51,378 nucleotides of DNA, taken from NCBI GenBank assembly GCA_043777675.1, contig JAYWHR010000029.1:1-51378 (forward strand), read 5' to 3'. Of the stretch, positions 1 to 9,415 are shown one piece after another. Below the pieces are notes generated by a model. It searched no databases. It saw only the letters and a program-made list of their open reading frames with translations, and was not told where the DNA came from. How positions within the stretch are numbered: position 1 is the first letter of the stretch; every line of letters starts with the position of its first letter. This DNA is from JANMDU01 sp043777675. Its GTDB lineage: Bacteria > Pseudomonadota > Gammaproteobacteria > Burkholderiales > Burkholderiaceae_C. A program made the translations under genes and the position numbers.

Positions 1-82
1 CTGCACTCAAAACTGGGTAACCTGTCACCCAACGCTTTCGAGCGTGAATCGACATCAAAAAAATCTATCAAACTGTCCTAAA

Positions 83-2425
83 TTACTTGACCACTACACC
101 ATGACCAAACGCATACTGCGGTTTGATGTTGAGTTGCTCGTAGCCGCGATAGCCCACAAAAATCCCCTCTGTGAATACTGAGTCCAGTTTATCAATTGGG
201 AATTGCTCAGGACCACTCACTGGCGTCTTCACATCGTCAACAGGGGAAGTGACTGGTAATTTCCCAGACGGATTGACATTACCAAAAAGAATGTCTGCAA
301 CGGCATTGCCCTGCTCTTGCCCGCCATACCAAGCTTGCAGCACGGCAGGCACGCCGCTTTCCCAGTCGGAGGTTTGCATCGGCACCCCAGTCGTCATGAC
401 CACGATGGTGCGCGGGTTGGCTGCGGCAACTTGGCGAATCAGCTCGGCTTGACCGTTGGGCAGGCGAAGTGTGTATTTGTCTTCCCCCTCGCCGGCATAA
501 TCACGCACCACCACGATGGCCGCTTTCGCGTTGCGCGCAAGTGCTGCTGCTGCCAGTGCTTGAGGTGCAACCACGCCCACTGGCGGCCGCCAGCCAAATT
601 TGTACTGCGGCCCAGCATCTGTGGCCCGAGGGGCATCATTGATGTACTCGATTCGCACGGTGTGTGTCGAACCCGCAGCGAAAGTCAGCGTGATGCCAGC
701 GGTCGTCACGTCACCGGCTTTGGCCACTGGCACTGTGGTCACCACTTGTTTCCCGTTGACAAAGAGGCGACTCGTACCCGTGCTTGTTGAGGTAAGTTCA
801 TAGACGCCTGCGACTGGCGCTGTAAGCTGCCCTGTCCAGCGAAACGAACTGGCTGTGTTAAGCGAAACGGGCTGCAGTGGGAATTTTGGTGAACCTGCAT
901 CAAGCCCAGGAAGAATGAAGAAGCCACCGTTGATTCCGGCATAGGGGTCGGTTCGATCGCGCTCAGCCGGGCCGGTGAAAGTCGGATTAAGAAAATACTC
1001 AGCCCGCAAACCGCGACCTGTTCCTTGCGCAGGCGTCAGAAAATCTGAAGGCACCGGATCGGGGCCAGGCATGATGGCCACAGAGGTAACCGGGTCATAT
1101 CCGGCGATGTACTGCACCTGTGTGGCAGTACCCGCACGCGCTTTGATCCCGTCGAGGATGCTGACCGAGTAAGCCGGCTTCACCAGTGCACTGCCGCCTG
1201 TCGCGACGAGTGAGTCTGCATCGGTGCCAATAACCACAATCGAGTCAAGCAATGGCAAAGGTAAGGTAGCGGTCGTGTTCTTGAGCAGAACCATCGCCTT
1301 CGATGCAATGGCTCGCGCTTGGGCACCATGCTTGGCTTCAGGCAGCGGCTCGATCACAGGTGGATTGTCGAACAGTCTGTGGAAATACATTTTGCGCAAC
1401 ATGCGTAACACTGCATCATCAATGCGCGACACAGGTACCCGGCCATCCCTGACGGCGTTGAGTAGAGGGCGGCAGTATCGGCATTCGCCTGGGCCAATTT
1501 CTGGAGTGAAGTTGCCAGGCATGTCTTGATCCATGCCTGCGAGGATCGCCCGCACCGTCTCAAATTGTGCGTTGTAGTCGGCCATCATCCAACCCTTAAA
1601 ACCAAAATCTTTCTTGATGAGCTGATTAAGAAGCGAATCGTTTTCGCAGGCGTAGACGCCGTTGATTTTGTTAAACGAACACATGGCAGCGCCGGGGTTG
1701 CCATCTCGCAGTGCAATCTCAAATGGGCGCGCATAGATCTCGCGCAATGTGCGCTCATCCATCACCGTGTTATTGCCAAACAGGCGATTCCTCTCTTGGG
1801 TATAGCCAAGGACATGCTTGACTGTTGCAATCACCGGCGCCTCTTGAACGCCTCGAATAAAGGCCGCGCCCATCGATCCGACGAGTAGTGGATCTTCGCC
1901 GTAGGTTTCAATCGCCCGACCCCAGAACGGTAAACGTACGATGTCCACCGTCGGGCCCAGTTGGATGTTGTGGCCTGTCTTGTGCGCCTCGTCTCCGATC
2001 AGGCGGCCGTATTCCCGCGCCACGGTGGTATCCCAAGTCGCCGCCAGTGCGAGCGCTGCGGGTAGTTGGGTTGCACGCCGATCATTAGCACTTGGATTTC
2101 CAACTCGCACACCCGAGGGCCCATCGGCCATGGTCTGCGCTGGAATCCCCAAACGCTCGATGGGGCCGTTGTAGAAGCCGAAAAAATTGTTCAACTCCCC
2201 GTGCAGCATGTTGACCTTATCATCCAAAGTCATTTCCGCCAGTTTGGCTACTGCTCGCTTTTCTGCCACGGCCTCGAGAGAGGCTTGGACAGGAGGTGGT
2301 GCCACCACAACATCGTCCTTGGTATCACCCCCACAACTGGTGACTATTGAAATGGCTGCTACGCAAGCAATCGCCATCAAGCGCCGGCGGGTGCGCCCTG
2401 AGAATTTTAGTGAAGCATTCATCAT
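83..2425 (-). CDS. GH3 family beta-glucosidase-like lipoprotein with PA14 insert
   Basis: The 780-residue product has a lipoprotein-type signal peptide (basic n-region, hydrophobic stretch, IVTSC with Cys31 as likely lipidated residue), so it is probably anchored in the outer membrane facing periplasm or surface. A GH3 N-terminal barrel follows (about 55-340). It carries the substrate-loop residues KHVLGY near 203-208 and the region holding the nucleophile Asp283 in WMMADYN, where many family members have SDW. The GH3 C-terminal domain is split by a PA14-like beta module (about 470-615; AEYF near its start), usually linked to carbohydrate recognition. GH3 enzymes remove terminal beta-linked sugars; the substrate here is unknown. 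The start ATG is preceded by AAGGGG at good spacing. The gene stands alone and diverges from the amidase gene. Confidence 0.9.
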   Translation of the reverse strand: MMNASLKFSGRTRRRLMAIACVAAISIVTSCGGDTKDDVVVAPPPVQASLEAVAEKRAVAKLAEMTLDDKVNMLHGELNNFFGFYNGPIERLGIPAQTMADGPSGVRVGNPSANDRRATQLPAALALAATWDTTVAREYGRLIGDEAHKTGHNIQLGPTVDIVRLPFWGRAIETYGEDPLLVGSMGAAFIRGVQEAPVIATVKHVLGYTQERNRLFGNNTVMDERTLREIYARPFEIALRDGNPGAAMCSFNKINGVYACENDSLLNQLIKKDFGFKGWMMADYNAQFETVRAILAGMDQDMPGNFTPEIGPGECRYCRPLLNAVRDGRVPVSRIDDAVLRMLRKMYFHRLFDNPPVIEPLPEAKHGAQARAIASKAMVLLKNTTATLPLPLLDSIVVIGTDADSLVATGGSALVKPAYSVSILDGIKARAGTATQVQYIAGYDPVTSVAIMPGPDPVPSDFLTPAQGTGRGLRAEYFLNPTFTGPAERDRTDPYAGINGGFFILPGLDAGSPKFPLQPVSLNTASSFRWTGQLTAPVAGVYELTSTSTGTSRLFVNGKQVVTTVPVAKAGDVTTAGITLTFAAGSTHTVRIEYINDAPRATDAGPQYKFGWRPPVGVVAPQALAAAALARNAKAAIVVVRDYAGEGEDKYTLRLPNGQAELIRQVAAANPRTIVVMTTGVPMQTSDWESGVPAVLQAWYGGQEQGNAVADILFGNVNPSGKLPVTSPVDDVKTPVSGPEQFPIDKLDSVFTEGIFVGYRGYEQLNIKPQYAFGHGVVVK

Positions 2426-2563
2426 TTATTCCCCTTCATGGCGAAGTAGCCATTGAGCGGAATTTAAAATTTCTCCTCCAAGCTGTCTGTCTGGTAGCGA
2501 ACGTAAGAATGGGGTCAGGGAGTTGGCGTGTCTGCAAACCAAAAGCAAGGATACTTATGCACC

Positions 2564-3853
2564 ATGCCTACATCTGTTCCCCTGCACCAACTCCCCGCTT
2601 GGCAAGCCGCCATCCTCTTAGCACGACGCGAGATCAAAGCCTCTGACTTGGTACGTGCTTGTCTAAACCGTATTGCCGAGCGCGAGCCTTCGGTAGCGGC
2701 CTTTGTGCACTTGCAAGCCGATTCTGTTCTTGCTCAAGCTCATCAACTAGACGCGGGTTCTGTGCGCGGGCTATTGCATGGCTTGCCTTTTGGTGCGAAG
2801 GATTTATTTGACACGCATGACATGCCCACCTCCTATGGCTCGCCGATCCACGAATGCTACCAACCGTTGGTCGATACAGCGGCGGTGGCGCTGTGCCGCG
2901 AGGCGGGGGCATTGCTGGTGGGCAAGACGGTGACAACCGAGCTGGCTAATATGCTTCCGAGCATCACACGCAACCCACACAACTTAGCATACTCTCCCGG
3001 CGGATCCTCCAGTGGCTCAGCCGCTGCGGTGGCGGATTACATGGTGCCGCTGGCGCTGGGTACGCAGACCGCAGGCTCGCTCATCAGGCCTGCAGCGTAC
3101 TGCGGCATCGTAGGCTACAAGCCCAGTCATACCAGAGTGCCCAAAGCGGGGGTGAAAAGTTTGTCAGAAACTTTGGACACCGTGGGCGGCTTTGGCCGCA
3201 GCGTGCGCGATGTGGGCTTGCTGGGCGCAGCGCTCACGGGCGATAAGCGCATGGCCGATCCCGCAATGTACGAGCAAAAAAATGCTCCACGTATCGGCTT
3301 GTGCCAAACACCTGAGTGGCATCAAAGCGATAGCAATACCCAGAAAGCTTGGGACCAGGCAGAAAAGGCGCTGCAAGGTTTTGCTACGGCTTTCGAATTA
3401 CCTGCAGGTTTAAATAACTTAGTCACGGTACAAAAAGACATTCAAGCATTTGAGACGGCTCGCTCGCTCAGCCATGAGAGCCTGCATCACGCCAGCCAGC
3501 TCAGCAGCCCTCTTCAAGCACTGCTCGCCAATGGCATGACGATTAGTGGGCAAGCACATGCGATCAACCTACAAAGCACTGCTCTGGCGCGCAGCCAAGC
3601 CACCGAACTATTTAGCAATTTTGACGTGCTGCTTGCGCCCAGCAGCATTGGCGCAGCGCCGCCCATCCATGAAGGAAGCACGGGCGACCCGCTGTTCTGC
3701 CGCACTTGGACGCTGCTCGGCCTGCCCTGCATCCACCTGCCTTTTGCATATAGCCAAAACGGCCTGCCTGTGGGACTGCAATTGGTTGGAGCATATGGAG
3801 ATGACCACCGCCTGCTGGCTGCCGCGCATTGGGTGCATACACGCCTGACTTGA
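2564..3853 (+). CDS. Amidase signature family hydrolase
   Basis: This is a 429-residue member of the amidase signature family, which hydrolyses amide bonds with a Ser-cisSer-Lys triad. The catalytic Lys lies in GAKDLFDT, and the Gly/Ser-rich signature GGSSSGSAAAVA followed by GTQTAGS holds the two serines. GatA is similar, but no gatB or gatC lies nearby and the length and isolation fit a general amidase better. The open frame reaches back to a GTG at 2528; I chose ATG 2564 because AAGGA lies at 2547-2551 and homology-like sequence begins just after it. No signal peptide is visible, so it is probably cytoplasmic. Substrate is unknown. Confidence 0.88.
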   Translation: MPTSVPLHQLPAWQAAILLARREIKASDLVRACLNRIAEREPSVAAFVHLQADSVLAQAHQLDAGSVRGLLHGLPFGAKDLFDTHDMPTSYGSPIHECYQPLVDTAAVALCREAGALLVGKTVTTELANMLPSITRNPHNLAYSPGGSSSGSAAAVADYMVPLALGTQTAGSLIRPAAYCGIVGYKPSHTRVPKAGVKSLSETLDTVGGFGRSVRDVGLLGAALTGDKRMADPAMYEQKNAPRIGLCQTPEWHQSDSNTQKAWDQAEKALQGFATAFELPAGLNNLVTVQKDIQAFETARSLSHESLHHASQLSSPLQALLANGMTISGQAHAINLQSTALARSQATELFSNFDVLLAPSSIGAAPPIHEGSTGDPLFCRTWTLLGLPCIHLPFAYSQNGLPVGLQLVGAYGDDHRLLAAAHWVHTRLT

Positions 3854-3869
3854 TGCTCGAATTTGATTA

Positions 3870-3923
3870 TTTTATGCATATAGCCGGCATAGAATAAGCG
3901 TAGATAGCTATGATTTTTATAGC
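3870..3923 (-). repeat. RCTAT/GCCGGC palindromic element, copy 1 (intergenic)
   Basis: Read on the minus strand, the stem GCTAT-N7-ATAGC begins at 3923 and the GCCGGC core begins 35 nt later (3888), followed by TAT. The copy sits between the amidase stop and the clpA terminator. It belongs to the 13-copy family described in the findings. Confidence 0.8.
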
Positions 3924-3929
3924 GCACCT

Positions 3930-3964
3930 AAAAAAACAGCCTGCGTTTGAAGGCAGGCTGTTCA
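3930..3964 (-). terminator. Rho-independent terminator of clpA
   Basis: On the minus strand a 10-bp stem (AACAGCCTGC pairing with GCAGGCTGTT, 3935-3944 and 3953-3962) with an 8-nt loop is followed by a run of T (the A-run at 3930-3936 on the plus strand). It lies 25 nt past the clpA stop codon. Confidence 0.85.
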
Positions 3965-3988
3965 TCAGCAAGGAAGCCGGGCAGCACT

Positions 3989-6304
3989 TTAATCTGCTGC
4001 CACTTCTTCCGTCTCTGTTTTGGCCTTGCTTTCCTTCTTGGGCAACGGTTGAATATTTAAACTGATTTTGTCTTCAGCATCCATATCCACTGTGACGATA
4101 CCGCCGTCAACGAGTTTTCCGAACAACAATTCATCAGCCAGCGCTTTGCGAATCGTGTCTTGAATCAAGCGCTGCATCGGGCGAGCGCCCATGAGCGGAT
4201 CAAAACCTTTCTTGGCAAGGTGCTTGCGTAAAGCGTCAGTGAAGGTCACGTCCACCTTCTTCTGATCAAGCTGAGTTTCCAGTTGCAGTAAGAATTTATC
4301 CACCACACGCAAGATGATGTCTTCATTAAGCGCTTTGAAACTCACCATCGCGTCCAAGCGATTGCGGAATTCCGGCGTGAACAAACGCTTGATATCGGCC
4401 ATCTCATCACCTTGCTGGCGCGAGTTGGTGAAACCAATCGTGGATTTGTTCATCGTCTCAGCGCCCGCATTGGTCGTCATGATGATGATGGTATTGCGAA
4501 AATCGGCTTTGCGGCCGTTGTTATCGGTGAGCGTGCCGTGATCCATCACTTGCAGCAGCACATTGAAAATGTCTGGATGCGCTTTTTCGATTTCATCAAG
4601 CAACAACACAGAATGCGGCTTCTTGGTGATCGCCTCTGTCAGCAAGCCACCTTGATCAAAGCCGACATAGCCCGGTGGCGCACCGATCAAACGACTGATG
4701 GCATGGCGCTCCATATATTCACTCATATCAAAGCGAATCAAGTCAATGCCCATGATGTTAGCAAGCTGCTTGGCCGCTTCCGTCTTGCCTACGCCAGTGG
4801 GGCCAGAGAAAAGGAAAGAACCAATTGGCTTGTCTGCACGACCCAAGCCGGATCGCGCCATTTTTACGGCAGCGGCCAGCGCTTCAAGTGCAGCATCTTG
4901 GCCAAACACGACATTTTTCAAATCGCGCTCAATAGTGCGCAGCTTGCTGCGATCATCATTGCTCACACTCGCAGGCGGAATGCGTGCGATCTTGGCCACG
5001 ATTTCTTCCACTTCAGATTTAGAAATCGTTTTCTTGCGCTTGTTGGCAGGCAAGATGCGCTGCGCTGCACCGGCTTCGTCAATCACGTCAATCGCTTTGT
5101 CAGGCAAATGGCGATCATTGATGTATTTGGCGGAAAGCTCGGCTGCGGCTTGCAAAGCGCTCAACGCAAACTTGACACTGTGATGCTCTTCAAAGCGTGA
5201 TTTCAACCCTTTGAGAATCTCCACAGTTTGCTCAACGGTGGGCTCCACCACATCGATTTTTTGAAAACGGCGCGAAAGCGCAGCGTCTTTCTCAAATATG
5301 CCTCGGTATTCTGTAAACGTGGTGGCGCCGATGCATTTCAGCGTGCCATTAGACAGCGATGGCTTGAGTAAATTTGATGCATCAAGCGTGCCGCCAGATG
5401 CTGCGCCCGCGCCGATCAGCGTGTGAATTTCATCAATGAACAAAATCCCATTGGGCTTGTCTTTCAAGCTTTTGAGCACGCCTTTTAAGCGTTGCTCAAA
5501 ATCACCGCGATACTTTGTGCCAGCCAGCAATGCGCCCATATCAAGCGAATACACCACGGCTTCTGCCAAGATTTCCGGCACTTCCTTCTGCGTGATACGC
5601 CAAGCCAAGCCTTCAGCAATCGCTGTCTTACCCACGCCAGCTTCGCCTACGAGCAGCGGATTATTTTTACGGCGGCGGCACAGAATTTGAATCGCACGCT
5701 CGACCTCATATTCGCGGCCAATCAGCGGATCAATTTTGCCGTCCTTGGCCATCTGGTTCAGGTTTTGCGTGTATTGCTCAAGTGGAGACGCCTTCTCAGC
5801 TTTCTCCTCGCGCTCTTCGCCGCTTTCGCCAGCGCCCTCGCCCGCTTTGGCTGGCTCTGGAGGATCCGTTTTCTTAATGCCGTGAGCAATGAAATTAACG
5901 ACATCCAAGCGCGTAACACCTTGCTGATGAAGGTAATAAACAGCATGCGAATCTTTCTCGCCGAAGATCGCGACGAGCACATTAGCACCGGTAACTTCCT
6001 TCTTGCCATTACCCGTACTCTGCACATGCATGATGGCTCGCTGGATCACGCGCTGAAAGCCAAGAGTGGGCTGCGTGTCCACTTCTTCGCTGCCCGCCAC
6101 TTGTGGCGTGTTGTCTTTGATAAAAGTGGTGAGCGATTTGCGCAGCTCATCGATATTGGCGGCGCATGCGCGCAGCACTTCGGCAGCACTCGGGTTGTCA
6201 AGCAAGGCGAGCAATAAATGCTCCACAGTGATGAACTCGTGGCGCTGCTGACGCGCCTCGACAAAGGCCATGTGTAAACTGACTTCAAGTTCCTGAGCAA
6301 TCAT
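3989..6304 (-). CDS. clpA: ATP-dependent Clp protease ATP-binding subunit ClpA
   Basis: ClpA is the class-1 AAA+ unfoldase that feeds substrates to ClpP in the cytoplasm. The 771 residues match the family length. An N-terminal Clp repeat domain (the ClpS-binding domain) is followed by two AAA+ modules with Walker A motifs GEAGVGKT and GPTGVGKTEAAK and Walker B motifs LFIDEIHT and LLLDEIEKAHP. The ClpP-docking tripeptide IGF is present in STIGFTNS. An acidic, Glu/Lys-rich linker follows the N-domain. The adaptor gene clpS lies 77 bp upstream on the same strand, the usual clpS-clpA arrangement. The start is ATG at 6304. Confidence 0.97.
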   Translation of the reverse strand: MIAQELEVSLHMAFVEARQQRHEFITVEHLLLALLDNPSAAEVLRACAANIDELRKSLTTFIKDNTPQVAGSEEVDTQPTLGFQRVIQRAIMHVQSTGNGKKEVTGANVLVAIFGEKDSHAVYYLHQQGVTRLDVVNFIAHGIKKTDPPEPAKAGEGAGESGEEREEKAEKASPLEQYTQNLNQMAKDGKIDPLIGREYEVERAIQILCRRRKNNPLLVGEAGVGKTAIAEGLAWRITQKEVPEILAEAVVYSLDMGALLAGTKYRGDFEQRLKGVLKSLKDKPNGILFIDEIHTLIGAGAASGGTLDASNLLKPSLSNGTLKCIGATTFTEYRGIFEKDAALSRRFQKIDVVEPTVEQTVEILKGLKSRFEEHHSVKFALSALQAAAELSAKYINDRHLPDKAIDVIDEAGAAQRILPANKRKKTISKSEVEEIVAKIARIPPASVSNDDRSKLRTIERDLKNVVFGQDAALEALAAAVKMARSGLGRADKPIGSFLFSGPTGVGKTEAAKQLANIMGIDLIRFDMSEYMERHAISRLIGAPPGYVGFDQGGLLTEAITKKPHSVLLLDEIEKAHPDIFNVLLQVMDHGTLTDNNGRKADFRNTIIIMTTNAGAETMNKSTIGFTNSRQQGDEMADIKRLFTPEFRNRLDAMVSFKALNEDIILRVVDKFLLQLETQLDQKKVDVTFTDALRKHLAKKGFDPLMGARPMQRLIQDTIRKALADELLFGKLVDGGIVTVDMDAEDKISLNIQPLPKKESKAKTETEEVAAD

Positions 6305-6381
6305 AAGAATTCCTATTGGCTTTCGTCTTTAATCTTTAACTTCATTCTGCGACAAAACTAAGCGTCTTGCAGCTAATATTG

Positions 6382-6744
6382 TCAAGCTGTGGGCTCGCTG
6401 ACACATTGCAAGGGGTGCCCCGATTTTTGTGCGGCTTCCATCACGCGATCCACTTTGGTAGCCGCGACATCTTTGCTAAATACGCCGCACACGCCTTTGC
6501 CGTCGATATGGATCTTGAGCATAATTTGCGTGGCAGTTTCGCGATCTTTATTGAAGAACTCTTGGATAACGGCCACGACGAATTCCATGGGCGTGTAGTC
6601 GTCGTTGAGCAACACCACTTCGTACATTTGCGGTGGCTTTGTTTTAAGAGCTCTGCGCTCCAAAACAACGGTGTCACCCCCCTCGTCATGAGGTATGGGT
6701 TGCGCCGGAGGCCGGCTTGGAGGTTTGGGTGATTTTGTAGCCAA
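6382..6744 (-). CDS. clpS: ATP-dependent Clp protease adaptor ClpS
   Basis: ClpS delivers N-end-rule substrates to ClpAP. The 120-residue protein has a flexible Pro-rich N-terminus and then the core with the conserved stretch VVLLNDDYTPMEFVV, whose DDYTPMEF residues line the N-degron pocket, and a C-terminal IHIDGKGVCGVFSKDVA. The open frame starts with TTG at 6744; on the minus strand an AGGA (6751-6754) lies 6 nt before it and no ATG fits the conserved N-terminal length, so TTG is probably the real start. Its partner clpA follows directly. Confidence 0.95.
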   Translation of the reverse strand: MATKSPKPPSRPPAQPIPHDEGGDTVVLERRALKTKPPQMYEVVLLNDDYTPMEFVVAVIQEFFNKDRETATQIMLKIHIDGKGVCGVFSKDVAATKVDRVMEAAQKSGHPLQCVSEPTA

Positions 6745-6929
6745 CGCGTTTCCTGAATCTTCAAATATTGAATGTCACAAGTGTGATTTTAAGGCTAGGC
6801 GCGATTTTGCAAGCCCCACCGAAAATACCACTTCTAGCAACATATCCATCATGTAACTCGCATTCATTCTTGATTTAGAGTGCGCACACCTCAGTTCTAT
6901 GACTGAGCAGTCTTTTTACAAGTCAAAAG

Positions 6930-8183
6930 TTACATGTTATCTACTAAGACTTGTCCAAAGCCTGAGCAGCTGACCTGCGTCGCGCCCTCCATCAGCCGAG
7001 CAAAATCGTAAGTGACCTTTTTACTAGCAATAGATTTTTTCATCGAAGAAATGATCAGATCAGCAGCCGCTGTCCAGCCCATATGACGTAGCATCATCTC
7101 GGCTGACAAGATTTCTGAACCAGGGTTCACATAATCCTTGCCAGCATATTTTGGCGCTGTACCGTGGGTGGCTTCAAACATTGCGATACTGTCCGAAAGG
7201 TTTGCGCCTGGGGCTATGCCAATGCCGCCGACTTGCGCAGCCAATGCGTCAGAGATGTAATCGCCATTCAAATTTAGCGTAGCGATCACGCTGTACTCAA
7301 CTGGGCGCAGCAAGATTTGCTGAAGAAAGGCATCTGCGATGCTGTCTTTGATGATGATGTTTTTGCCAGTCTTGGGGTTTTTAAACTGGCACCATGGGCC
7401 ACCATCGATAAGCTCAGCCCCGAATTCTTTTTGTGCTAAGGCGTAAGCCCAATCGCGGAAGCCGCCTTCAGTGAACTTCATGATGTTGCCTTTATGAACA
7501 ATAGTCACGCTGGGCTTGTCATTGTCAATCGCGTACTGCATCGCTTTACGCATCAAGCGCTCAGTACCCTCGATGGACACCGGCTTCACGCCGATACCAG
7601 AAGTATTCGGGAAGCGAATTTTGTTCACTCCCATCTCTTCTTGTAGAAATTCAATGATTTTTTTTGCCTGATCACTTCCAGATGCAAACTCGATACCGGC
7701 ATAAATATCTTCACTGTTTTCGCGGAAGATCACCATATTGGTTTTTTCTGGTTCTTTCAACGGCGAAGGTACGCCGGTGAAATACTGTATGGGACGCAAA
7801 CAAACATACAAGTCGAGTTCTTGCCGCAGCGCTACATTAAGGCTACGAAAACCGCTACCGACTGACGTAGCCAGCGGACCTTTGATAGAGACGACATATT
7901 CTTTCACCGCATGCAGTGTCTCCTGGGGCAACCAGACATCCGATCCATAGAGTTTTGTTGACTTTTCACCAGCAAAAACTTCCATCCAGTGAATTTTTTT
8001 CTTGCCATGGTACGCCTTGGCAACAGCAGCATCAACGACTTTGAGCATAACTGGCGTGATGTCAAAGCCTGTGCCATCTCCCTCGATATAAGGAATAATG
8101 GGCTCATCGGGAACATTCAAGCTGAAATCATCGTTAATTGTGATTTTTAGGCCACCTTTTGGTATTTTGATGTGTTGATACAT
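6930..8183 (-). CDS. icd: NADP-dependent isocitrate dehydrogenase
   Basis: This TCA-cycle enzyme converts isocitrate to 2-oxoglutarate and CO2 with NADP. The 417 residues are the typical length of the homodimeric bacterial form. Visible motifs are GDGTGFDITPVM near the N-terminus, the RSLNVALRQ substrate segment that contains the serine phosphorylated by AceK in enterics, RENSEDIYAGIEF, and NLNGDYISDALAAQVGGIG near the active-site aspartates. ATEATHGTAP-type cofactor residues are also present as FEATHGTAPKYAG. It is monocistronic, transcribed on the minus strand, and divergent from the small Ala-rich gene. Confidence 0.97.
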   Translation of the reverse strand: MYQHIKIPKGGLKITINDDFSLNVPDEPIIPYIEGDGTGFDITPVMLKVVDAAVAKAYHGKKKIHWMEVFAGEKSTKLYGSDVWLPQETLHAVKEYVVSIKGPLATSVGSGFRSLNVALRQELDLYVCLRPIQYFTGVPSPLKEPEKTNMVIFRENSEDIYAGIEFASGSDQAKKIIEFLQEEMGVNKIRFPNTSGIGVKPVSIEGTERLMRKAMQYAIDNDKPSVTIVHKGNIMKFTEGGFRDWAYALAQKEFGAELIDGGPWCQFKNPKTGKNIIIKDSIADAFLQQILLRPVEYSVIATLNLNGDYISDALAAQVGGIGIAPGANLSDSIAMFEATHGTAPKYAGKDYVNPGSEILSAEMMLRHMGWTAAADLIISSMKKSIASKKVTYDFARLMEGATQVSCSGFGQVLVDNM

Positions 8184-8399
8184 GCGCTTGATGTCTCTAA
8201 ATTGTTAAGAAGGCGAGCAAAAAATCCACTTCTGACTCGCTGCGAGAAGTCTAAATTGGACGAAAACATGCTTAGCCGGGTACAAAGTGATTTTATCAAC
8301 GGGATTTTTTTAAAATATGTCAACCTTACTCAAAGCAATCCCGTTCTAGGTCTAACTCCCGAGGTGGGAGGGATTTATAGTAACTCAAGGAAATTTGAC

Positions 8400-8651
8400 A
8401 TGTCTAAATTGATCGCTGCTCTCGTTGCTGGCCTTTTCGCTGTTGGTGCTTTTGCACAAGCTGCTGCTCCTGCAACTCCTGCTAAGCCAGCTACTCCTGC
8501 CGCTGCTGCTGCACCAGCAGCTGCCGCAGCACCAGCTGCCGCTCCTGCTGCTAAAGCAGAAGCTAAGAAAGAAGAAAAGCCTGCTGCTAAAGGTGAGAAA
8601 AAAGTAGCTAAGAAAAAAGCTAAGAAAACAAAGATGGCAAAGAAAGCCTAA
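8400..8651 (+). CDS. Small exported Ala/Pro/Lys-rich protein
   Basis: This 83-residue protein has a clear signal peptide (KLIAALVAGLFAVGAFA, likely cut after AFA), an Ala/Pro-rich middle and a strongly basic Lys-rich tail ending KKAKKTKMAKKA. The tail resembles histone H1-like C-termini, but the export signal points to the periplasm. The frame stays open upstream to 8172, but AAGGA at 8387-8391, 8 nt before the ATG, and the signal peptide fix the start at 8400. A strong terminator follows at once, so it is a single-gene unit. I do not recognise a function. Confidence 0.8.
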   Translation: MSKLIAALVAGLFAVGAFAQAAAPATPAKPATPAAAAAPAAAAAPAAAPAAKAEAKKEEKPAAKGEKKVAKKKAKKTKMAKKA

Positions 8652-8670
8652 TTTAGGTTTTTCTGCTCCC

Positions 8671-8709
8671 AAATTGCCCGTTGCGCATTACTGCCAACGG
8701 GCAATTTTT
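8671..8709 (+). terminator. Rho-independent terminator after the small Ala-rich gene
   Basis: A perfect 13-bp stem (AAATTGCCCGTTG with CAACGGGCAATTT, 8671-8683 and 8695-8707) with an 11-nt loop runs into a T-tract. It lies 20 nt after the stop codon at 8651. Confidence 0.9.
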
Positions 8710-8763
8710 ATTGGGCAGTGACATTGATATACTCAATTTTACTGATTTCTACAAGAAAATCTA

Positions 8764-9252
8764 ATGATGAGCATGCTCTTTCCCACAAAGACTATTTTGA
8801 TGCGCCGCACGTTGATTGCGTGCGCAATTATTTTTTGTACACCGTTTGCCTGGTCTCAGCTATCTACGGCAGATGAGCCGCAAATGAATTTAAATCGGGT
8901 GGCTTTGAGTATTGGCATGCATCGTATTGACGTGCAATTGGCGCTCTCGCCTGAACAAAGGCAAATCGGCCTGATGTGGCGCAAGGCTATGCCAACGCAT
9001 GAAGGCATGCTCTTTGTATTTGAGCAGCCGAGCCAGCAGTGTTTTTGGATGAAAAACACCTTAATGCCGCTGACGGCAGCCTTCATCGATGACGATGGCA
9101 CAATAGTCAATCTCGTCGATATGAAACCACAAACACTGGATCCCCATTGCTCAGCCAAGCCGGTGCGCTATGTGCTGGAAATGAACGCGGGATGGTTTGC
9201 CAAGAAAAATATCAAAGCAGGCAGCAAGATCATCGGCCTTCAAAGCCGTTGA
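8764..9252 (+). CDS. DUF192 family exported protein
   Basis: The 162-residue protein carries an N-terminal signal-like segment (MRRTLIACAIIFCTPFAWS, starting at internal Met 13) and a DUF192 domain: RQIGLMWRKAMPTHEGMLFVF, then QCFWMKNTLMPLTAAFID and a C-terminal YVLEMNAGWF. DUF192 proteins are small beta-barrel proteins of unknown role, usually secreted. The start is uncertain: ATG codons at 8764, 8767 and 8800 all leave a signal peptide. It lies 112 bp after the previous gene, beyond that gene's terminator. Confidence 0.85.
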   Translation: MMSMLFPTKTILMRRTLIACAIIFCTPFAWSQLSTADEPQMNLNRVALSIGMHRIDVQLALSPEQRQIGLMWRKAMPTHEGMLFVFEQPSQQCFWMKNTLMPLTAAFIDDDGTIVNLVDMKPQTLDPHCSAKPVRYVLEMNAGWFAKKNIKAGSKIIGLQSR

Positions 9253-9337
9253 TCTAACGAATCTGCCAATACAAAATACCGTCATGTATTTTTGACGGCC
9301 TGCGCAATGACATTTTTGCGCTATTTGCATCGGCAAC

Positions 9338-9363
9338 AAAAAAGGGAGCCTTTCGGCTCCCTT
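9338..9363 (-). terminator. Rho-independent terminator of the Liv-type binding protein gene
   Basis: A 9-bp stem (AAGGGAGCC with GGCTCCCTT, 9342-9350 and 9355-9363) with a 4-nt loop is followed on the minus strand by a T-run (the A-run at 9338-9343). It lies 52 nt past the stop of the gene ending at 9416. On the plus strand it could also stop readthrough from the DUF192 gene. Confidence 0.85.
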
Positions 9364-9415
9364 AAATTTCGAGTGGAAATTGTTTTTTTGAACTGATTAC
9401 AAATCAGTTCATCGA

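Noticed and set aside
15..32. GGGTAAC/GTCACCC palindrome beyond the GH3 stop as a terminator
   Set aside because: It is short, has a mismatch and no T-run on the minus strand.
2505..2525. AATGGGGTCAGGGAG near the amidase as a third copy of the RT-flanking repeat
   Set aside because: Only about ten bases match; the rest of the 144-bp element is missing.
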